Assembly (NCBI RefSeq): GCF_963678185.1
Contig: NZ_OY782757.1
Location: 3,614,501 to 3,678,500, forward strand
Direction of reading: 5' to 3'
Source of the DNA: an uncultured Tolumonas sp.
Lineage (GTDB): Bacteria; Pseudomonadota; Gammaproteobacteria; Enterobacterales; Aeromonadaceae
DNA: 64,000 bases
Both the position numbers and the translations under genes were made by a program. The stretch's first letter is position 1. Each line of letters starts with the position of its first letter. This document shows, one piece after another, positions 26,284 through 35,503 of this stretch. The notes under the pieces were generated by a model, which was given only the letters and a program-made list of their open reading frames with translations, ran no database searches and was not told the DNA's origin.

Positions 26284-27467
26284 ATTTCCAAGCAATAGTA
26301 GTAGGTGCTGGCTTATCCGGTGCAGTTATGGCCGAACGCATGGCCAGTCAATTAGGCTGGAAAGTGCTGGTGTTGGAGCAACGTCCGCATATTGGTGGTA
26401 ATTGCTATGATGAATACGATGCTGCGGGTGTATTGATCCACCGTTATGGCCCACATCTGTTTCATACAGATAAGCAACATGTTTGGGATTATTTATCTCA
26501 ATTTACCGAATGGCGCCCCTACGAGCATCGCGTTTTATCTCAGATCGACGGGCAATTATTACCAATTCCGTTTAATTTAACTTCAATCGAGCGTTGTTTT
26601 CCTGCTGAAAAAGCACAAGCCATGATTACAGCACTGGTTGCTCGTTTTGGTGAAGGGGCTCGTATTCCTATTCTGAACTTAAAACAGGAATACGAGCCTT
26701 TACTGGCTGAGTTAGCAGAATTTATTTACCAGCGAGCCTTTGTTAATTACACCTGTAAACAATGGGGCGTAACACCAGAGTCTATATCGCCAGAAGTTAC
26801 GGCGAGGGTGCCGGTCGTAGTCAGTCGCGATGATCGCTATTTTACTGATCCTTGGCAGGCCGTGCCAGCGGATGGTTATAGTGCGCTTTTTAAGAAAATA
26901 TTGACTAACCCATTGATCGAGGTTTGTCTTTCTACTCCGATGGTTAACCGTATCAACCTAAACTGGGAAAACCAACAAATTTTACTGGATGATGAATTAT
27001 TTTCAGGTCCAGTAATTTACTCTGGCATGATTGACCAATTATTACCTGATACAAGAGATATTCTGCCATATCGTTCATTACGTTTTGAACATCAACATTT
27101 ATTTCAAACACAATTTCAACCAGTGACCACTGTTAATTATCCTAATGATGAAATTTATACACGTATTACAGAATTCAAACATTTAACAGGTCAAACACAT
27201 GAAGGGACAAGTATCGTTTATGAATACCCGTGTGAATATCAACCTGAATTAGATCTTGAGCCATATTATCCATTTTTTACAGATAAAGCACAGGCAAGCT
27301 ATAAACGCTGCCGTGAAAAATTACTCCAATTTTCACAAATTGTTGCTCTTGGTCGCTTGGCCGAATACCGCTATTTTGATATGGATGATGCGGTAGACAA
27401 TGCATTGCTTGTATTTCAAAATTTATGCCACCAACTTTCTCGTGGCATTACACCCGATGAGGCGTGA
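26280..27467 (+). CDS. glf: UDP-galactopyranose mutase
   Basis: Glf converts UDP-galactopyranose to UDP-galactofuranose with a reduced flavin. The 395-residue product starts with the FAD motif AIVVGAGLSGAVMAERMA (residues 4-21), followed by RPHIGGNCYDEYDA and GPHLFHTDKQHVWDYLSQF, all diagnostic, and YTRITEFKHLTGQ near residue 300 and LGRLAEYRYFDMDDAVDNAL at the end. From ATG 26280 (overlapping the previous stop); a longer frame inside the GT2 gene is not credible. It implies galactofuranose in the glycan built here. Confidence 0.95.
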   Translation: MNFQAIVVGAGLSGAVMAERMASQLGWKVLVLEQRPHIGGNCYDEYDAAGVLIHRYGPHLFHTDKQHVWDYLSQFTEWRPYEHRVLSQIDGQLLPIPFNLTSIERCFPAEKAQAMITALVARFGEGARIPILNLKQEYEPLLAELAEFIYQRAFVNYTCKQWGVTPESISPEVTARVPVVVSRDDRYFTDPWQAVPADGYSALFKKILTNPLIEVCLSTPMVNRINLNWENQQILLDDELFSGPVIYSGMIDQLLPDTRDILPYRSLRFEHQHLFQTQFQPVTTVNYPNDEIYTRITEFKHLTGQTHEGTSIVYEYPCEYQPELDLEPYYPFFTDKAQASYKRCREKLLQFSQIVALGRLAEYRYFDMDDAVDNALLVFQNLCHQLSRGITPDEA

Positions 27468-27470
27468 TGA

Positions 27471-28670
27471 ATGAATAGTAAAACAAAAGAAGAACTACGT
27501 TTTGAGTTTGGAGCCAACTGGCAGAGTTATTTAAAGAGTCATTTATCAAACGAACGTATTGATCAAGCACGTAAAGATTTACTGACTTTTGTTGGAAGAA
27601 ATGATTTAACAGGGCTTCGTGTTTTAGATATTGGTTCCGGTAGCGGAATTCATAGTCTTGCTGCTTTTGATTCTGGGGCTACAGAGATCGTTAGCTTTGA
27701 TTATGATCCAGACTCTGTTGCTGCAACCCAAGGTTTGCATGCAATGCGAGGAGCACCTAAAAATTGGACTGTTATGCAAGGATCCGTCTTAGATCCTGCT
27801 TTCATGGCTTCATTGGGTAAATTTGATTTAGTTTATTCGTGGGGTGTATTGCATCATACCGGCGCAGTCTGGACTGCTCTTGATCATGCGGCGGAGCGTG
27901 TTGCTACTGGTGGGTTATTCTATATCGCTCTTTATGATTCTGATTGGTCTGCAGAATCACCAGAGTTTTGGTGTCGCATCAAGCAAAAATATACGGCTTC
28001 AAATCAAATTATTCGTTGGGCTTATGAACTTTGGTATGTGGCTCGTTTCGTTTTGCACTATAACCCTCTCAAATTGGGCTATTTACTGAAATATATTCGT
28101 GAATATAAAAAAAATCGTGGCATGGCTTTTTATCACGATGTTAAAGATTGGTTAGGTGGTTGGCCGATGGAATATACTCGTATTTATGATGTAATTCCCC
28201 GTTTACAAAAAAAAGGTTTGATATTACTGCGTTCTAAATTAGGTGAAGCAAATACAGAATATCTATTCTCTGATAAACAATTACGCAAAGATATGACTTG
28301 TTTTTCGCCAATTGATCTTCCTGATCCGCTAACTTGGAATGTAAAAACACTTCGATGCCGTAATGAGTTTTCACAAATTGATACCAGTCAGCCTATTTAT
28401 ATTTATGGTGCAGGTAAAGGAGGGCAAATGGTCAAAACTCTTTTACAGGCGGAAGGTTACAAAATAGCTGGATATATATCGACGAAAGACAATGGTCAGC
28501 TTGATGGATTATCTATCTTTTCATTAGATGATTTCATGAAAAAAGATATTGCAAACCCGCAAATCGTGATAGCTAGCGCCTATTTTGATTCAATTTCATA
28601 TGCATTAGTTCAACGAGGTATCACTAGTTTTTTTAATGCCTATCCATATATCATGGCTCAGGTGTGCTAG
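27471..28670 (+). CDS. SAM-dependent methyltransferase with C-terminal Rossmann module
   Basis: 399 residues. The class I methyltransferase half has LRVLDIGSGSGIHSLAA (about 47-63, motif I), IVSFDYDPDSV (about 73) and FDLVYSWGVLHHT (about 116). From about residue 305 a second small domain begins, YIYGAGKGGQMVKTLL, continuing to KIAGYISTKDNGQ and IVIASAYFDSI. It is a nucleotide-sugar/CoA-binding-like fold that also appears in two glycosyltransferases of this island. Probable sugar O- or N-methyltransferase. A 13-bp-stem terminator follows directly. Confidence 0.82.
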   Translation: MNSKTKEELRFEFGANWQSYLKSHLSNERIDQARKDLLTFVGRNDLTGLRVLDIGSGSGIHSLAAFDSGATEIVSFDYDPDSVAATQGLHAMRGAPKNWTVMQGSVLDPAFMASLGKFDLVYSWGVLHHTGAVWTALDHAAERVATGGLFYIALYDSDWSAESPEFWCRIKQKYTASNQIIRWAYELWYVARFVLHYNPLKLGYLLKYIREYKKNRGMAFYHDVKDWLGGWPMEYTRIYDVIPRLQKKGLILLRSKLGEANTEYLFSDKQLRKDMTCFSPIDLPDPLTWNVKTLRCRNEFSQIDTSQPIYIYGAGKGGQMVKTLLQAEGYKIAGYISTKDNGQLDGLSIFSLDDFMKKDIANPQIVIASAYFDSISYALVQRGITSFFNAYPYIMAQVC

Positions 28671-28673
28671 CTA

Positions 28674-28710
28674 AATGTCGACTCTTAATAAAAGAGTCGA
28701 CATTCATTTT
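28674..28710 (+). terminator. Strong hairpin inside the glycan-assembly block
   Basis: AATGTCGACTCTT (28674-28686) and AAGAGTCGACATT (28692-28704) form a perfect 13-bp stem with an AATAA loop, followed by CATTTT. It separates the methyltransferase from the next glycosyltransferase. A TTGACA (28709-28714) begins just after it and may belong to a new promoter, although no good -10 lies at the right distance. Confidence 0.75.
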
Positions 28711-28762
28711 GACAGTGGCATATATTAAATTTTCTAATCGCTTTTATAATGCTGGTTATTCC

Positions 28763-30187
28763 ATGAAGATTGTTTTTTATAATTGGGCTGATTATTTTTA
28801 TAATTCCTCTCGAGGTGGTGGTGTTACTGTCTATCAAAAAAATCTAATCAATGCATTATTATCCGAAAATGAAATATATTTCATTTCCAGTGGCGAGGCT
28901 TATAATCCTTTTCGTAAGGAAGTCTATTGGATAGAAAAAAAACCAGATCGTAATGTAAGGATCTTTGAAATTGTCAATTCAGAGACTATTGCACCTGGGC
29001 ACCTTGCATTTTCTGATGCATCAGTTATTTCGGCTTCTTCAACACAAGCTGTTTGGAAGGCGCTACTACAAAAAATTCAACCGGATGTTGTTCATTTTAA
29101 CAATATTGAAGGGCTTCCTGTTTCTTCTTTAAATATAAAAAATTATTTACCTTCATGCCGGGTAATTTTTTCGTTACATAATTATTATCCATTTTGCCCA
29201 ACAGTGAAGTTATGGCGAGGAAGTCAGCAAAATTGCGTTAATTATAATAATGGTCATGCATGTGTTACATGTCCGGTTTTCCAGATTGATATGGCGCGTG
29301 AACTACAAGTTAAATCAGTTAAATGGTTATTTCGTCAGTGGTGGCAACGTGAAGTTCCCTCTGCATTTTATCCTCGGCTATTCTCTGAACAACTTTGGGC
29401 CTGCTGGTTACGTAAGGCTTTGGTTCACAATCGCCGGCTTGAAGTAAACAAAACTATTACTGCTTCGTTTTTTTCTGAACGTAGACAACAAATGGTTACT
29501 GCTATCAATCAATATTGCGATCGCGTTTTAGCTGTTTCCGATAGAGTGCGGCAATTAGCCGTAGGTTTTGGTATTCATTCTGAAAAGATACAAGTTAGTT
29601 ATATTGGTACGCAAGCAGCGGAAAAGCAGTGCTCACCACATATTAAAGCATCTGATGGGACATTAACTTTATTTTATCCTGGATATATGGTTGCCGAAAA
29701 AGGCTTTCCATTTTTGTTAGACGCACTCAATGCTTTAGATATAGCGTCCGCAAAACAGATTAAGTTAATTGTCGCTGCTCGTAATATTGACCCCATAGCT
29801 TTAGCACAATTACGCTCTCTTGAGGCTAAGTTTAGTGAGTTGATCTATTTTGATGGGTATAGCCATGATCAATTACCAACTTTGTTCGCTTCTGCGGATC
29901 TGACTCTGGTTCCAGTACTTTGGGAGGACAATCTACCTCAGGTTGCTATTGAATCGGTATGTCATGGAGTGCCAGTATTAAGTAGTGACTTAGGTGGTGC
30001 TCAGGAACTTGGTTGTAATAACCAGCATTTTGTATTCAAAGCTGGAAGCATTCCTTCTTTTCTGGATCGATTGCAAAAAATATTATCGGATTATTCATTA
30101 CTAGAAACATATTGGTCACAGTATCGTGCTCCTGTCCGTATGTTTGAACATATAGCTGAGTTGTTGGCTGTTTATAAGGACTGCTGA
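28763..30187 (+). CDS. Family 4 glycosyltransferase
   Basis: 474 residues from the ATG at 28763. The frame is open for 33 codons upstream, but that stretch crosses the hairpin at 28674-28704, so it is discounted. GT-B organisation: N-terminal MKIVFYNWADYFYNSSRGGGVTVYQKNLINALL with the Gly-rich acceptor loop, VVHFNNIEGLPVSSL (about 120), and a C-terminal donor domain with FYPGYMVAEKGFPFLLDAL (about 305) and LTLVPVLWEDNLPQVAIESVCHGVPVLSSDLGG, the E-x7-E nucleotide-sugar motif (about 378-410). A Cys-rich insert near 145-175 (C-x-C pairs) is unusual. Ribosome site weak. Confidence 0.86.
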   Translation: MKIVFYNWADYFYNSSRGGGVTVYQKNLINALLSENEIYFISSGEAYNPFRKEVYWIEKKPDRNVRIFEIVNSETIAPGHLAFSDASVISASSTQAVWKALLQKIQPDVVHFNNIEGLPVSSLNIKNYLPSCRVIFSLHNYYPFCPTVKLWRGSQQNCVNYNNGHACVTCPVFQIDMARELQVKSVKWLFRQWWQREVPSAFYPRLFSEQLWACWLRKALVHNRRLEVNKTITASFFSERRQQMVTAINQYCDRVLAVSDRVRQLAVGFGIHSEKIQVSYIGTQAAEKQCSPHIKASDGTLTLFYPGYMVAEKGFPFLLDALNALDIASAKQIKLIVAARNIDPIALAQLRSLEAKFSELIYFDGYSHDQLPTLFASADLTLVPVLWEDNLPQVAIESVCHGVPVLSSDLGGAQELGCNNQHFVFKAGSIPSFLDRLQKILSDYSLLETYWSQYRAPVRMFEHIAELLAVYKDC

Positions 30188-30188
30188 T

Positions 30189-31679
30189 GTGAAGCCTGAA
30201 ATTATTATTTTTGGTACTGGCGGTTGGTTTATAAATAACTATTCATGGCTACAAAGTAAATATAAAATCGTAGCTTTTCTTGATAACAATTCGAGTCGTC
30301 ATTATCAATCATTTTGTGGGGTTGATATTCTTCCACCAGTTGATGTAAAACAGTTAAAGTATGATTTTATTCTGATAGCAAGTATGTATGTTGAAGAAAT
30401 TCGTAATCAGTTGCTTGAATTGAATGTGCTAGAAAACAAAATTATTAGTAAGGATGATTTGCCTGCACGTAATGAGCAACTTGAGTATATTTTTTCAACT
30501 AATGGACCATGCGAGAGACTGCGGGAAGCCCTTTCCGAACGTAAATTGGGTAAAAACAAAAAAATACTATTCTGCGCTAGTGGTCTGAATAATAGTGGTG
30601 TTGAAAAAGCATTGGCAATAACACTTGCTAACATAAATCGAATTAATTATACAATTGACTTGTTGTTATTAGGTAAGGAACGTTGTAATTTCTTCGATAA
30701 AATCCCTGATGATATAAATGTTTTTTATTTATTTCAATCTGAACAGGAAATCATTGATGGATTGGATGCTATAAAGCTTAACTCTGCTTCTCGGTTATTT
30801 TCAGCCATTGTTCCTGATGATTATGATTTATTAATTGCCTATAACGAAGGGTTCCCTACCAAAATTATTTCAGGTTGTACATCTTCAATATCTCGTTGTA
30901 TTAGTTGGGTGCATCTTGATCTTTATCATTGGCATTCATCAAGTTTTGCATATTTATCGCAAGAAGAAGAACAGAAAGCATATCAGAACTATGACGAGAT
31001 TATTTTTGTTTCTTCCGGTGTTCAGTCTGGTTTTCATCAACGATTTGGTTGTGTAGCAGAAAGACAAGAACATATTATTCACAATCCGTTTCCACCTCCT
31101 CAGTTTTTATACACAGCTAGTCAATCATCTTGTGTTTTGCCATTTTTTTCGTATGTGAGTGTTGGTCGTTTGCATAAACAAAAGGGATTAGATTCTCTCA
31201 TTCGAGCTCATGCAGAATTACGTGCGGAAGGGCTGCCATTACACTTAATATTATTAGGTGGAGGCGAAGAACGTTCGAATTTAGAGCAGTTATGTACTGA
31301 ATTACGAGTTGAAGATAGCGTATCTATACTTGGATTTGTTGCTAATCCATATCCGTGGATCCGAGCCGCTAATCTTTATGTTTCCTCTGCAGTTGCAGAA
31401 GGTTACCCAATGGTTATCGGAGAAGCCTTGTTATTGGGCACACCCGTATTGGCTTCAAATTGTTCAGGTAATAACGATATTTTGTCTGCTGGATTGTTTG
31501 GTGAGCTTTATTCAAATCAACCAGGGGCATTAGTTGTTGCATTACGTCGATTAGTTCAAGAGCCAGAAAGACTCCAACAACTTAAAGATAAAGCTGCACT
31601 GGCGGTGATCAGTCCGCAATTTGACGCGCAAGCTATAGCGCATTCTATTGATAACATCGTCCGGCATTGGCTGGATTAA
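30189..31679 (+). CDS. Family 4 glycosyltransferase with N-terminal Rossmann module
   Basis: 496 residues from a GTG start, 1 base after the previous stop. Residues 3-100 (IIIFGTGGWFINN, YKIVAFLDNNSS, YDFILIASMYVEEI) form a small nucleotide-binding-like domain. Residues from about 125 are GT-B: KKILFCASGLNNSGVEKALAI, then FFSYVSVGRLHKQKGLDSLIRAHAEL (about 318-343) and the donor motif YVSSAVAEGYPMVIGEALLLGTPVLAS (about 397-423). The terminal-sugar specificity cannot be read. AT-rich like its neighbours. Confidence 0.86.
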   Translation: MKPEIIIFGTGGWFINNYSWLQSKYKIVAFLDNNSSRHYQSFCGVDILPPVDVKQLKYDFILIASMYVEEIRNQLLELNVLENKIISKDDLPARNEQLEYIFSTNGPCERLREALSERKLGKNKKILFCASGLNNSGVEKALAITLANINRINYTIDLLLLGKERCNFFDKIPDDINVFYLFQSEQEIIDGLDAIKLNSASRLFSAIVPDDYDLLIAYNEGFPTKIISGCTSSISRCISWVHLDLYHWHSSSFAYLSQEEEQKAYQNYDEIIFVSSGVQSGFHQRFGCVAERQEHIIHNPFPPPQFLYTASQSSCVLPFFSYVSVGRLHKQKGLDSLIRAHAELRAEGLPLHLILLGGGEERSNLEQLCTELRVEDSVSILGFVANPYPWIRAANLYVSSAVAEGYPMVIGEALLLGTPVLASNCSGNNDILSAGLFGELYSNQPGALVVALRRLVQEPERLQQLKDKAALAVISPQFDAQAIAHSIDNIVRHWLD

Positions 31680-31688
31680 GAGGTTTTT

Positions 31689-33503
31689 ATGTGTGGAATT
31701 GCTGGGATCATGAGTTTAAGTGGCGAACATGCCCCCCAATTATTGCAGGATATTACCACACGCATGTTGGCTCATTTCCCATATCGTGGACCTGATGATA
31801 ATGGTATTTGGGTTTCTGATGATGCACGCTGTGTACTAGCTCACTGTCGCTTGAGTATTCTTGATATTTCTGCTGCTGGACATCAACCGATGTTTGATCA
31901 GCAGCAACGGGGTTGTATTGTTTTTAATGGTGAAATATATAACCACCGTGAATTGAGCGAACGTTTGATGTCAGCTGGCGTACAGTTTACAGGTCATTCA
32001 GATACCGAGGTACTAGTGAATGGCTTGGTTCGGGAGGGTGCTGATTTTCTGACGCGGCTCGATGGGATGTTTGCTCTGGCTCACTATGATCGACAAAAGC
32101 GGGAGTTATTGTTAGCTCGTGATCCGTTTGGTGAAAAACCCCTTTATTTCATTGAACATGATGGTTTATTTGCTTTTGCTTCCGAACTATCAGCATTGAC
32201 TGAATTACCTGATTTTCCTGCCACTATTGGTGTCGATAATCTAGCTCACTACTTGTTATTCCAGCACCCAGTTGGTCACCGCACGATATATCGCAGTTGT
32301 CAAAAACTCGAGCCAGGTCATTTTATGCGTGTGGTAGGTGGCCGATTAGAAATTCCAAATCGCTATTTTCATTTTATAAGCTCCGCAGGGCCGGAACATC
32401 AATTGCCTTTGGAGCAGCAAATTGATCAGCTAGAGGAGATCCTGCTGCGCTCATTACAGCGTCGTATGATTGCCGATGTTCCTGTTGGCGCGTTTCTGTC
32501 TGGAGGCGTTGATTCTTCAACGGCTGTTGCTTTACTTTGTAAACGATTAAAAATTCCAATTAACACCTTTTCTATTGGGTTTCAAGGCGCGCCGGAAAGT
32601 GAGCACGAAGACGCTCGTGCATTTGCTGATTATTTAGGAACTTGTCATACCGAACGGATAATGGCACCTGAATTATTTGTGGAAATGGCAGATTTAGCCG
32701 CTGGTATGGATGAACCAAACGCAGATACTTCATGTGTACCAACTTATCTGGTATCACAACTTGCGCGTGAAAAAGTGACTGTAGCCATCACAGGTGATGG
32801 TGGTGACGAAATGTTTGGTGGTTATGGTCGCTATCTGCAAACGATAGCTGCCGCCGAGGGGAAAGAACAGCAGATGCTAGATCGAAGCTGGCATTTAGGT
32901 CGGGAATATTATTCTGGCAGAATATTATTGTATGCAGATCGTCAACTCGAAACACTATTTGGTCATATTCCTTCCGCCGTGTCTGATCATTTACTTTCAA
33001 TTAGACGGCGAATAGATCTCGATAGCCGGCCATATTTAAATCGTTTTCGCGAAGCTGATTTAGCTAATTATCTTCCAATTGTGTTGGCGAAAGTTGATCG
33101 GATGAGCATGAAACATAGTCTTGAATGCCGAACTCCTTATCTATCGGTAGAAGTTGCTCGTTTTGCTGCAGGGCTAAGTTCTGAGCGTATGATCCAGAAT
33201 GGACAAGGTAAGTTTTTGCTACGGCAGCTTGCAGAACGTTATTTACCAGCAGAATGGATTGCTCGTCCCAAGAAAGGATTTAGCATTGATCCAATGAACA
33301 ATGTAGCAAAACAATGCGCTATTTCACGGTTACGTTCTTTAGCATCATCTGGTGACTATTGTCTGACCAATTGGATCTCTGCCCCTCGATTGCAAACTCT
33401 CCTGAACAATAATTTTGACGGTTTTAGTTTCTACCATGTATGGGCATTGCTGATTTTTGAAATTTGGTTGCAGAGCCACCCATTTAAAATTGCTCAGGAG
33501 TAG
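31689..33503 (+). CDS. asnB: Asparagine synthase (glutamine-hydrolysing)-like amidotransferase
   Basis: 604 residues. The N-terminal glutaminase domain starts MCGIAGIM, with Cys2 as nucleophile after Met removal, and has FPYRGPDDNGIW (about 31-42) and FNGEIYNHREL (about 79). The synthetase half has the PP-loop VGAFLSGGVDSSTAVALL (about 265-282) and ITGDGGDEMFGGY (about 364). AsnB paralogues are frequent in surface-polysaccharide loci, where they are thought to amidate sugar acids; a role on pseudaminic or another acidic sugar is inference. A true housekeeping asparagine synthetase cannot be excluded. Confidence 0.88.
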   Translation: MCGIAGIMSLSGEHAPQLLQDITTRMLAHFPYRGPDDNGIWVSDDARCVLAHCRLSILDISAAGHQPMFDQQQRGCIVFNGEIYNHRELSERLMSAGVQFTGHSDTEVLVNGLVREGADFLTRLDGMFALAHYDRQKRELLLARDPFGEKPLYFIEHDGLFAFASELSALTELPDFPATIGVDNLAHYLLFQHPVGHRTIYRSCQKLEPGHFMRVVGGRLEIPNRYFHFISSAGPEHQLPLEQQIDQLEEILLRSLQRRMIADVPVGAFLSGGVDSSTAVALLCKRLKIPINTFSIGFQGAPESEHEDARAFADYLGTCHTERIMAPELFVEMADLAAGMDEPNADTSCVPTYLVSQLAREKVTVAITGDGGDEMFGGYGRYLQTIAAAEGKEQQMLDRSWHLGREYYSGRILLYADRQLETLFGHIPSAVSDHLLSIRRRIDLDSRPYLNRFREADLANYLPIVLAKVDRMSMKHSLECRTPYLSVEVARFAAGLSSERMIQNGQGKFLLRQLAERYLPAEWIARPKKGFSIDPMNNVAKQCAISRLRSLASSGDYCLTNWISAPRLQTLLNNNFDGFSFYHVWALLIFEIWLQSHPFKIAQE

Positions 33504-33508
33504 GATCG

Positions 33509-35137
33509 ATGAAAAGCAGTGATTTGCCATTTGATCCCCTGATACATGAAGAGCTTGTTAGCGGGAAGCGAAAAGCTATTGGATGGGGAATTTCCGGCGA
33601 TATTTATTACCGTTTATTACAAGCACCTTATGTGTTTGAATCTTTAATCGATGGCTCACGAGGTGATTCACTTGGTCAGTATTTGGCTGATATTCAAGTT
33701 GTCGCACCAGAGCATCTGTTAACGTATAAGCCGGAGCAAGTCGTAATTATTATATTTGCCGATATTCAGCGTTTTGGTGATGAAATTTGCCACCAAATAG
33801 CACAACTTGGCAATTATTCTATTCAGCTACCTTTCCTTGCTGTTCGGGATGAACAATATTTGCCTACAGTTATAACTCCCTCACTTTCTGAACAATTACG
33901 CGTATTAATGCATTCTTTACGTCAAAACCGCACTTGTTTGGATAATACTCCTCGTATCTCGTTGTGGATCCATGCATTAGTAAAAGGCGGCGCTGAGCGT
34001 CAAATGGTTCTCTTGGCGCTAGGGCTTCGTCAGCTAGGATGGCAAGTCCAGTTCATCTGTAGTCGCCAGCATCATATAGAGGGAAACCATTGGGTTCGCA
34101 TGCTTGAAGCTGCAGGAGTGATATTTTTTTGCTTGCCAACCTTTCGTGAGATGTGGCCTCTGCTGGCGCATCAGTCACCTCAGCGTGATTTGGCTAGGCA
34201 GCTAGCCCCATATTTCGAAAGTGTCATGGTGCACGATATAGTTACCACTGTAGATGCTTTAAATGATTTTTCTCCTAGTACAATAGTTTCCTATTTAGAT
34301 GATGGAAATGTTTCGGCTTCAATGGCTGGTTTAATCGTCGGAACGAAGTACATTTTAGCAGCTGGTCGCAATGTTACACCTACGGCTTTTCCTGATTTGA
34401 CGCTGTACGATATGAATTCTCTTTCCAGGTATTATCAAACTTTAATGGCGTTACCTGGTTGTCACTTATTCAATAACAGTACAAGTGGTGCTGCTTCGTA
34501 TGCTGATTGGCTTGGTGTTTTACCCGCGACTATTCCAGTAGTTACTAATGCAGTGTTACCTGATGCTCCACTTTCTCAGCGTAATGTGCGCGAGGAACTA
34601 GGACTATCTGCAGATACTCCTATACTACTTGGGTGTATGCGTTTGTCACCAGAGAAAAACCCTCAGGCTTTTGTTCATGTTGCTTGTTCAGTAATCCAGA
34701 GATATCCCGAGGTCCATGCCGTATTTCTTGGGACTGGAAAGCTAGAGGCAGAATTACGTCAGCTGATCTCTGATGCTGGTATGAAGCAAAATATTCACAT
34801 GATTGGCGTGCAAGAAGATGTTTTTAGTTGGTTGAGTCAGGCTAATTTATTAGTGTCTACTTCCCGTTGGGAAGGTATGTCAAATGTTATTCTTGAAGCT
34901 CAAGCTGTTGGTTGCCCGGTGATTGCAACTGACGTTGGCGGTGCTCGTGAAACGTTATGCCATGTACTACATCCTTATCTGGTTTCATTTGGTGATTGGG
35001 GTTTAATGGTCGAAAATATTTTGTCATTATTAAAAGAAACTCCAGTAGCATTAAGTGATGAATTACGAGATGAAATGAGAAAAAACTATTCTCCGGAAAT
35101 ATTGGCTCGTAAAACACTATTATTGATGCAGGAGTAA
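33509..35137 (+). CDS. Family 4 glycosyltransferase with divergent N-terminal Rossmann module
   Basis: 542 residues. Residues 20-130 (KAIGWGISGDIYYRLL, FESLIDGSRGDS, PEQVVIIIFADIQRFGDEI) resemble the same accessory nucleotide-binding-like module as in the two preceding fusions. The GT-B part starts at about residue 150 with RISLWIHALVKGGAERQMVLLALGLRQLG. The donor domain has LLGCMRLSPEKNPQAFVHVA (about 371) and LVSTSRWEGMSNVILEAQAVGCPVIATDVGGARET (about 448-482), the E-x7-E motif. Starts 5 bases after asnB. Last complete gene of the plus-strand block. Confidence 0.85.
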   Translation: MKSSDLPFDPLIHEELVSGKRKAIGWGISGDIYYRLLQAPYVFESLIDGSRGDSLGQYLADIQVVAPEHLLTYKPEQVVIIIFADIQRFGDEICHQIAQLGNYSIQLPFLAVRDEQYLPTVITPSLSEQLRVLMHSLRQNRTCLDNTPRISLWIHALVKGGAERQMVLLALGLRQLGWQVQFICSRQHHIEGNHWVRMLEAAGVIFFCLPTFREMWPLLAHQSPQRDLARQLAPYFESVMVHDIVTTVDALNDFSPSTIVSYLDDGNVSASMAGLIVGTKYILAAGRNVTPTAFPDLTLYDMNSLSRYYQTLMALPGCHLFNNSTSGAASYADWLGVLPATIPVVTNAVLPDAPLSQRNVREELGLSADTPILLGCMRLSPEKNPQAFVHVACSVIQRYPEVHAVFLGTGKLEAELRQLISDAGMKQNIHMIGVQEDVFSWLSQANLLVSTSRWEGMSNVILEAQAVGCPVIATDVGGARETLCHVLHPYLVSFGDWGLMVENILSLLKETPVALSDELRDEMRKNYSPEILARKTLLLMQE

Positions 35138-35147
35138 TAACTGAGTG

Positions 35148-35303
35148 ATGAACAATGAACTTAGTCATAACTTAAAAACCGAAAATAATAGCTATTTAAT
35201 TGTTGAAGGTAATAAAACCGTTGGTGGTGTTGAAACATTTTTTCGATATATAAAGTATTTGCTTAGTATTAAAGCCAATGTTGCATTGGTCCCTTATTTA
35301 TAG
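35148..35303 (+). pseudogene. Truncated glycosyltransferase remnant
   Basis: An open frame of 51 codons starting 10 bases after the previous stop. It reads SYLIVEGNKTVGGVETFF then RYIKYLLSIKANVALVPYL and a TAG. The G-G-V-E-x-F-F motif is the typical acceptor-loop start of GT4 glycosyltransferases, so this looks like the first 50 residues of a lost gene. The rest is absent: the following 180 bases hold a tandem repeat and no continuation in any frame. Likely a deletion or recombination scar. Confidence 0.65.
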
Positions 35304-35356
35304 ATGAGTAATTATTTATTCAGTATGATATACTCAATTTGCATTATTTTTTTCGA

Positions 35357-35377
35357 TAAATGTAAATGTAAATGTAA
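35357..35377 (+). repeat. Short hexamer repeat (TAAATG)3
   Basis: Three perfect TAAATG units followed by TAA, immediately upstream of the TTGGTG array. The side-by-side occurrence of two unrelated hexamer arrays marks a slippage-prone spot. Confidence 0.85.
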
Positions 35378-35382
35378 GGCTG

Positions 35383-35484
35383 TTGGTGTTGGTGTTGGTG
35401 TTGGTGTTGGTGTTGGTGTTGGTGTTGGTGTTGGTGTTGGTGTTGGTGTTGGTGTTGGTGTTGGTGTTGGTGTTGGTGTTGGTG
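35383..35484 (+). repeat. Tandem hexanucleotide repeat (TTGGTG)17
   Basis: Seventeen perfect TTGGTG units (102 bp) with no interruption. Read on the plus strand in one frame it encodes alternating Val-Gly; on the minus strand, alternating Thr-Asn. The reading frames carrying it (35304-35504 plus, 35334-35585 minus) have no ribosome site or family resemblance, so I treat the array as non-coding. Copy-number change would not shift a frame, being a multiple of 3. It lies between a gene remnant and pseC. Confidence 0.97.
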
Positions 35485-35503
35485 TAATGTATCCAGACGA
35501 TTA

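Noticed and set aside
28664-28762. N-terminal extension of the GT4 gene
   Set aside because: The extra 33 codons cross a terminator-like hairpin, and the family N-terminus begins at the ATG at 28763.
35383-35484. CRISPR array
   Set aside because: A pure hexamer without spacers, and no cas genes.
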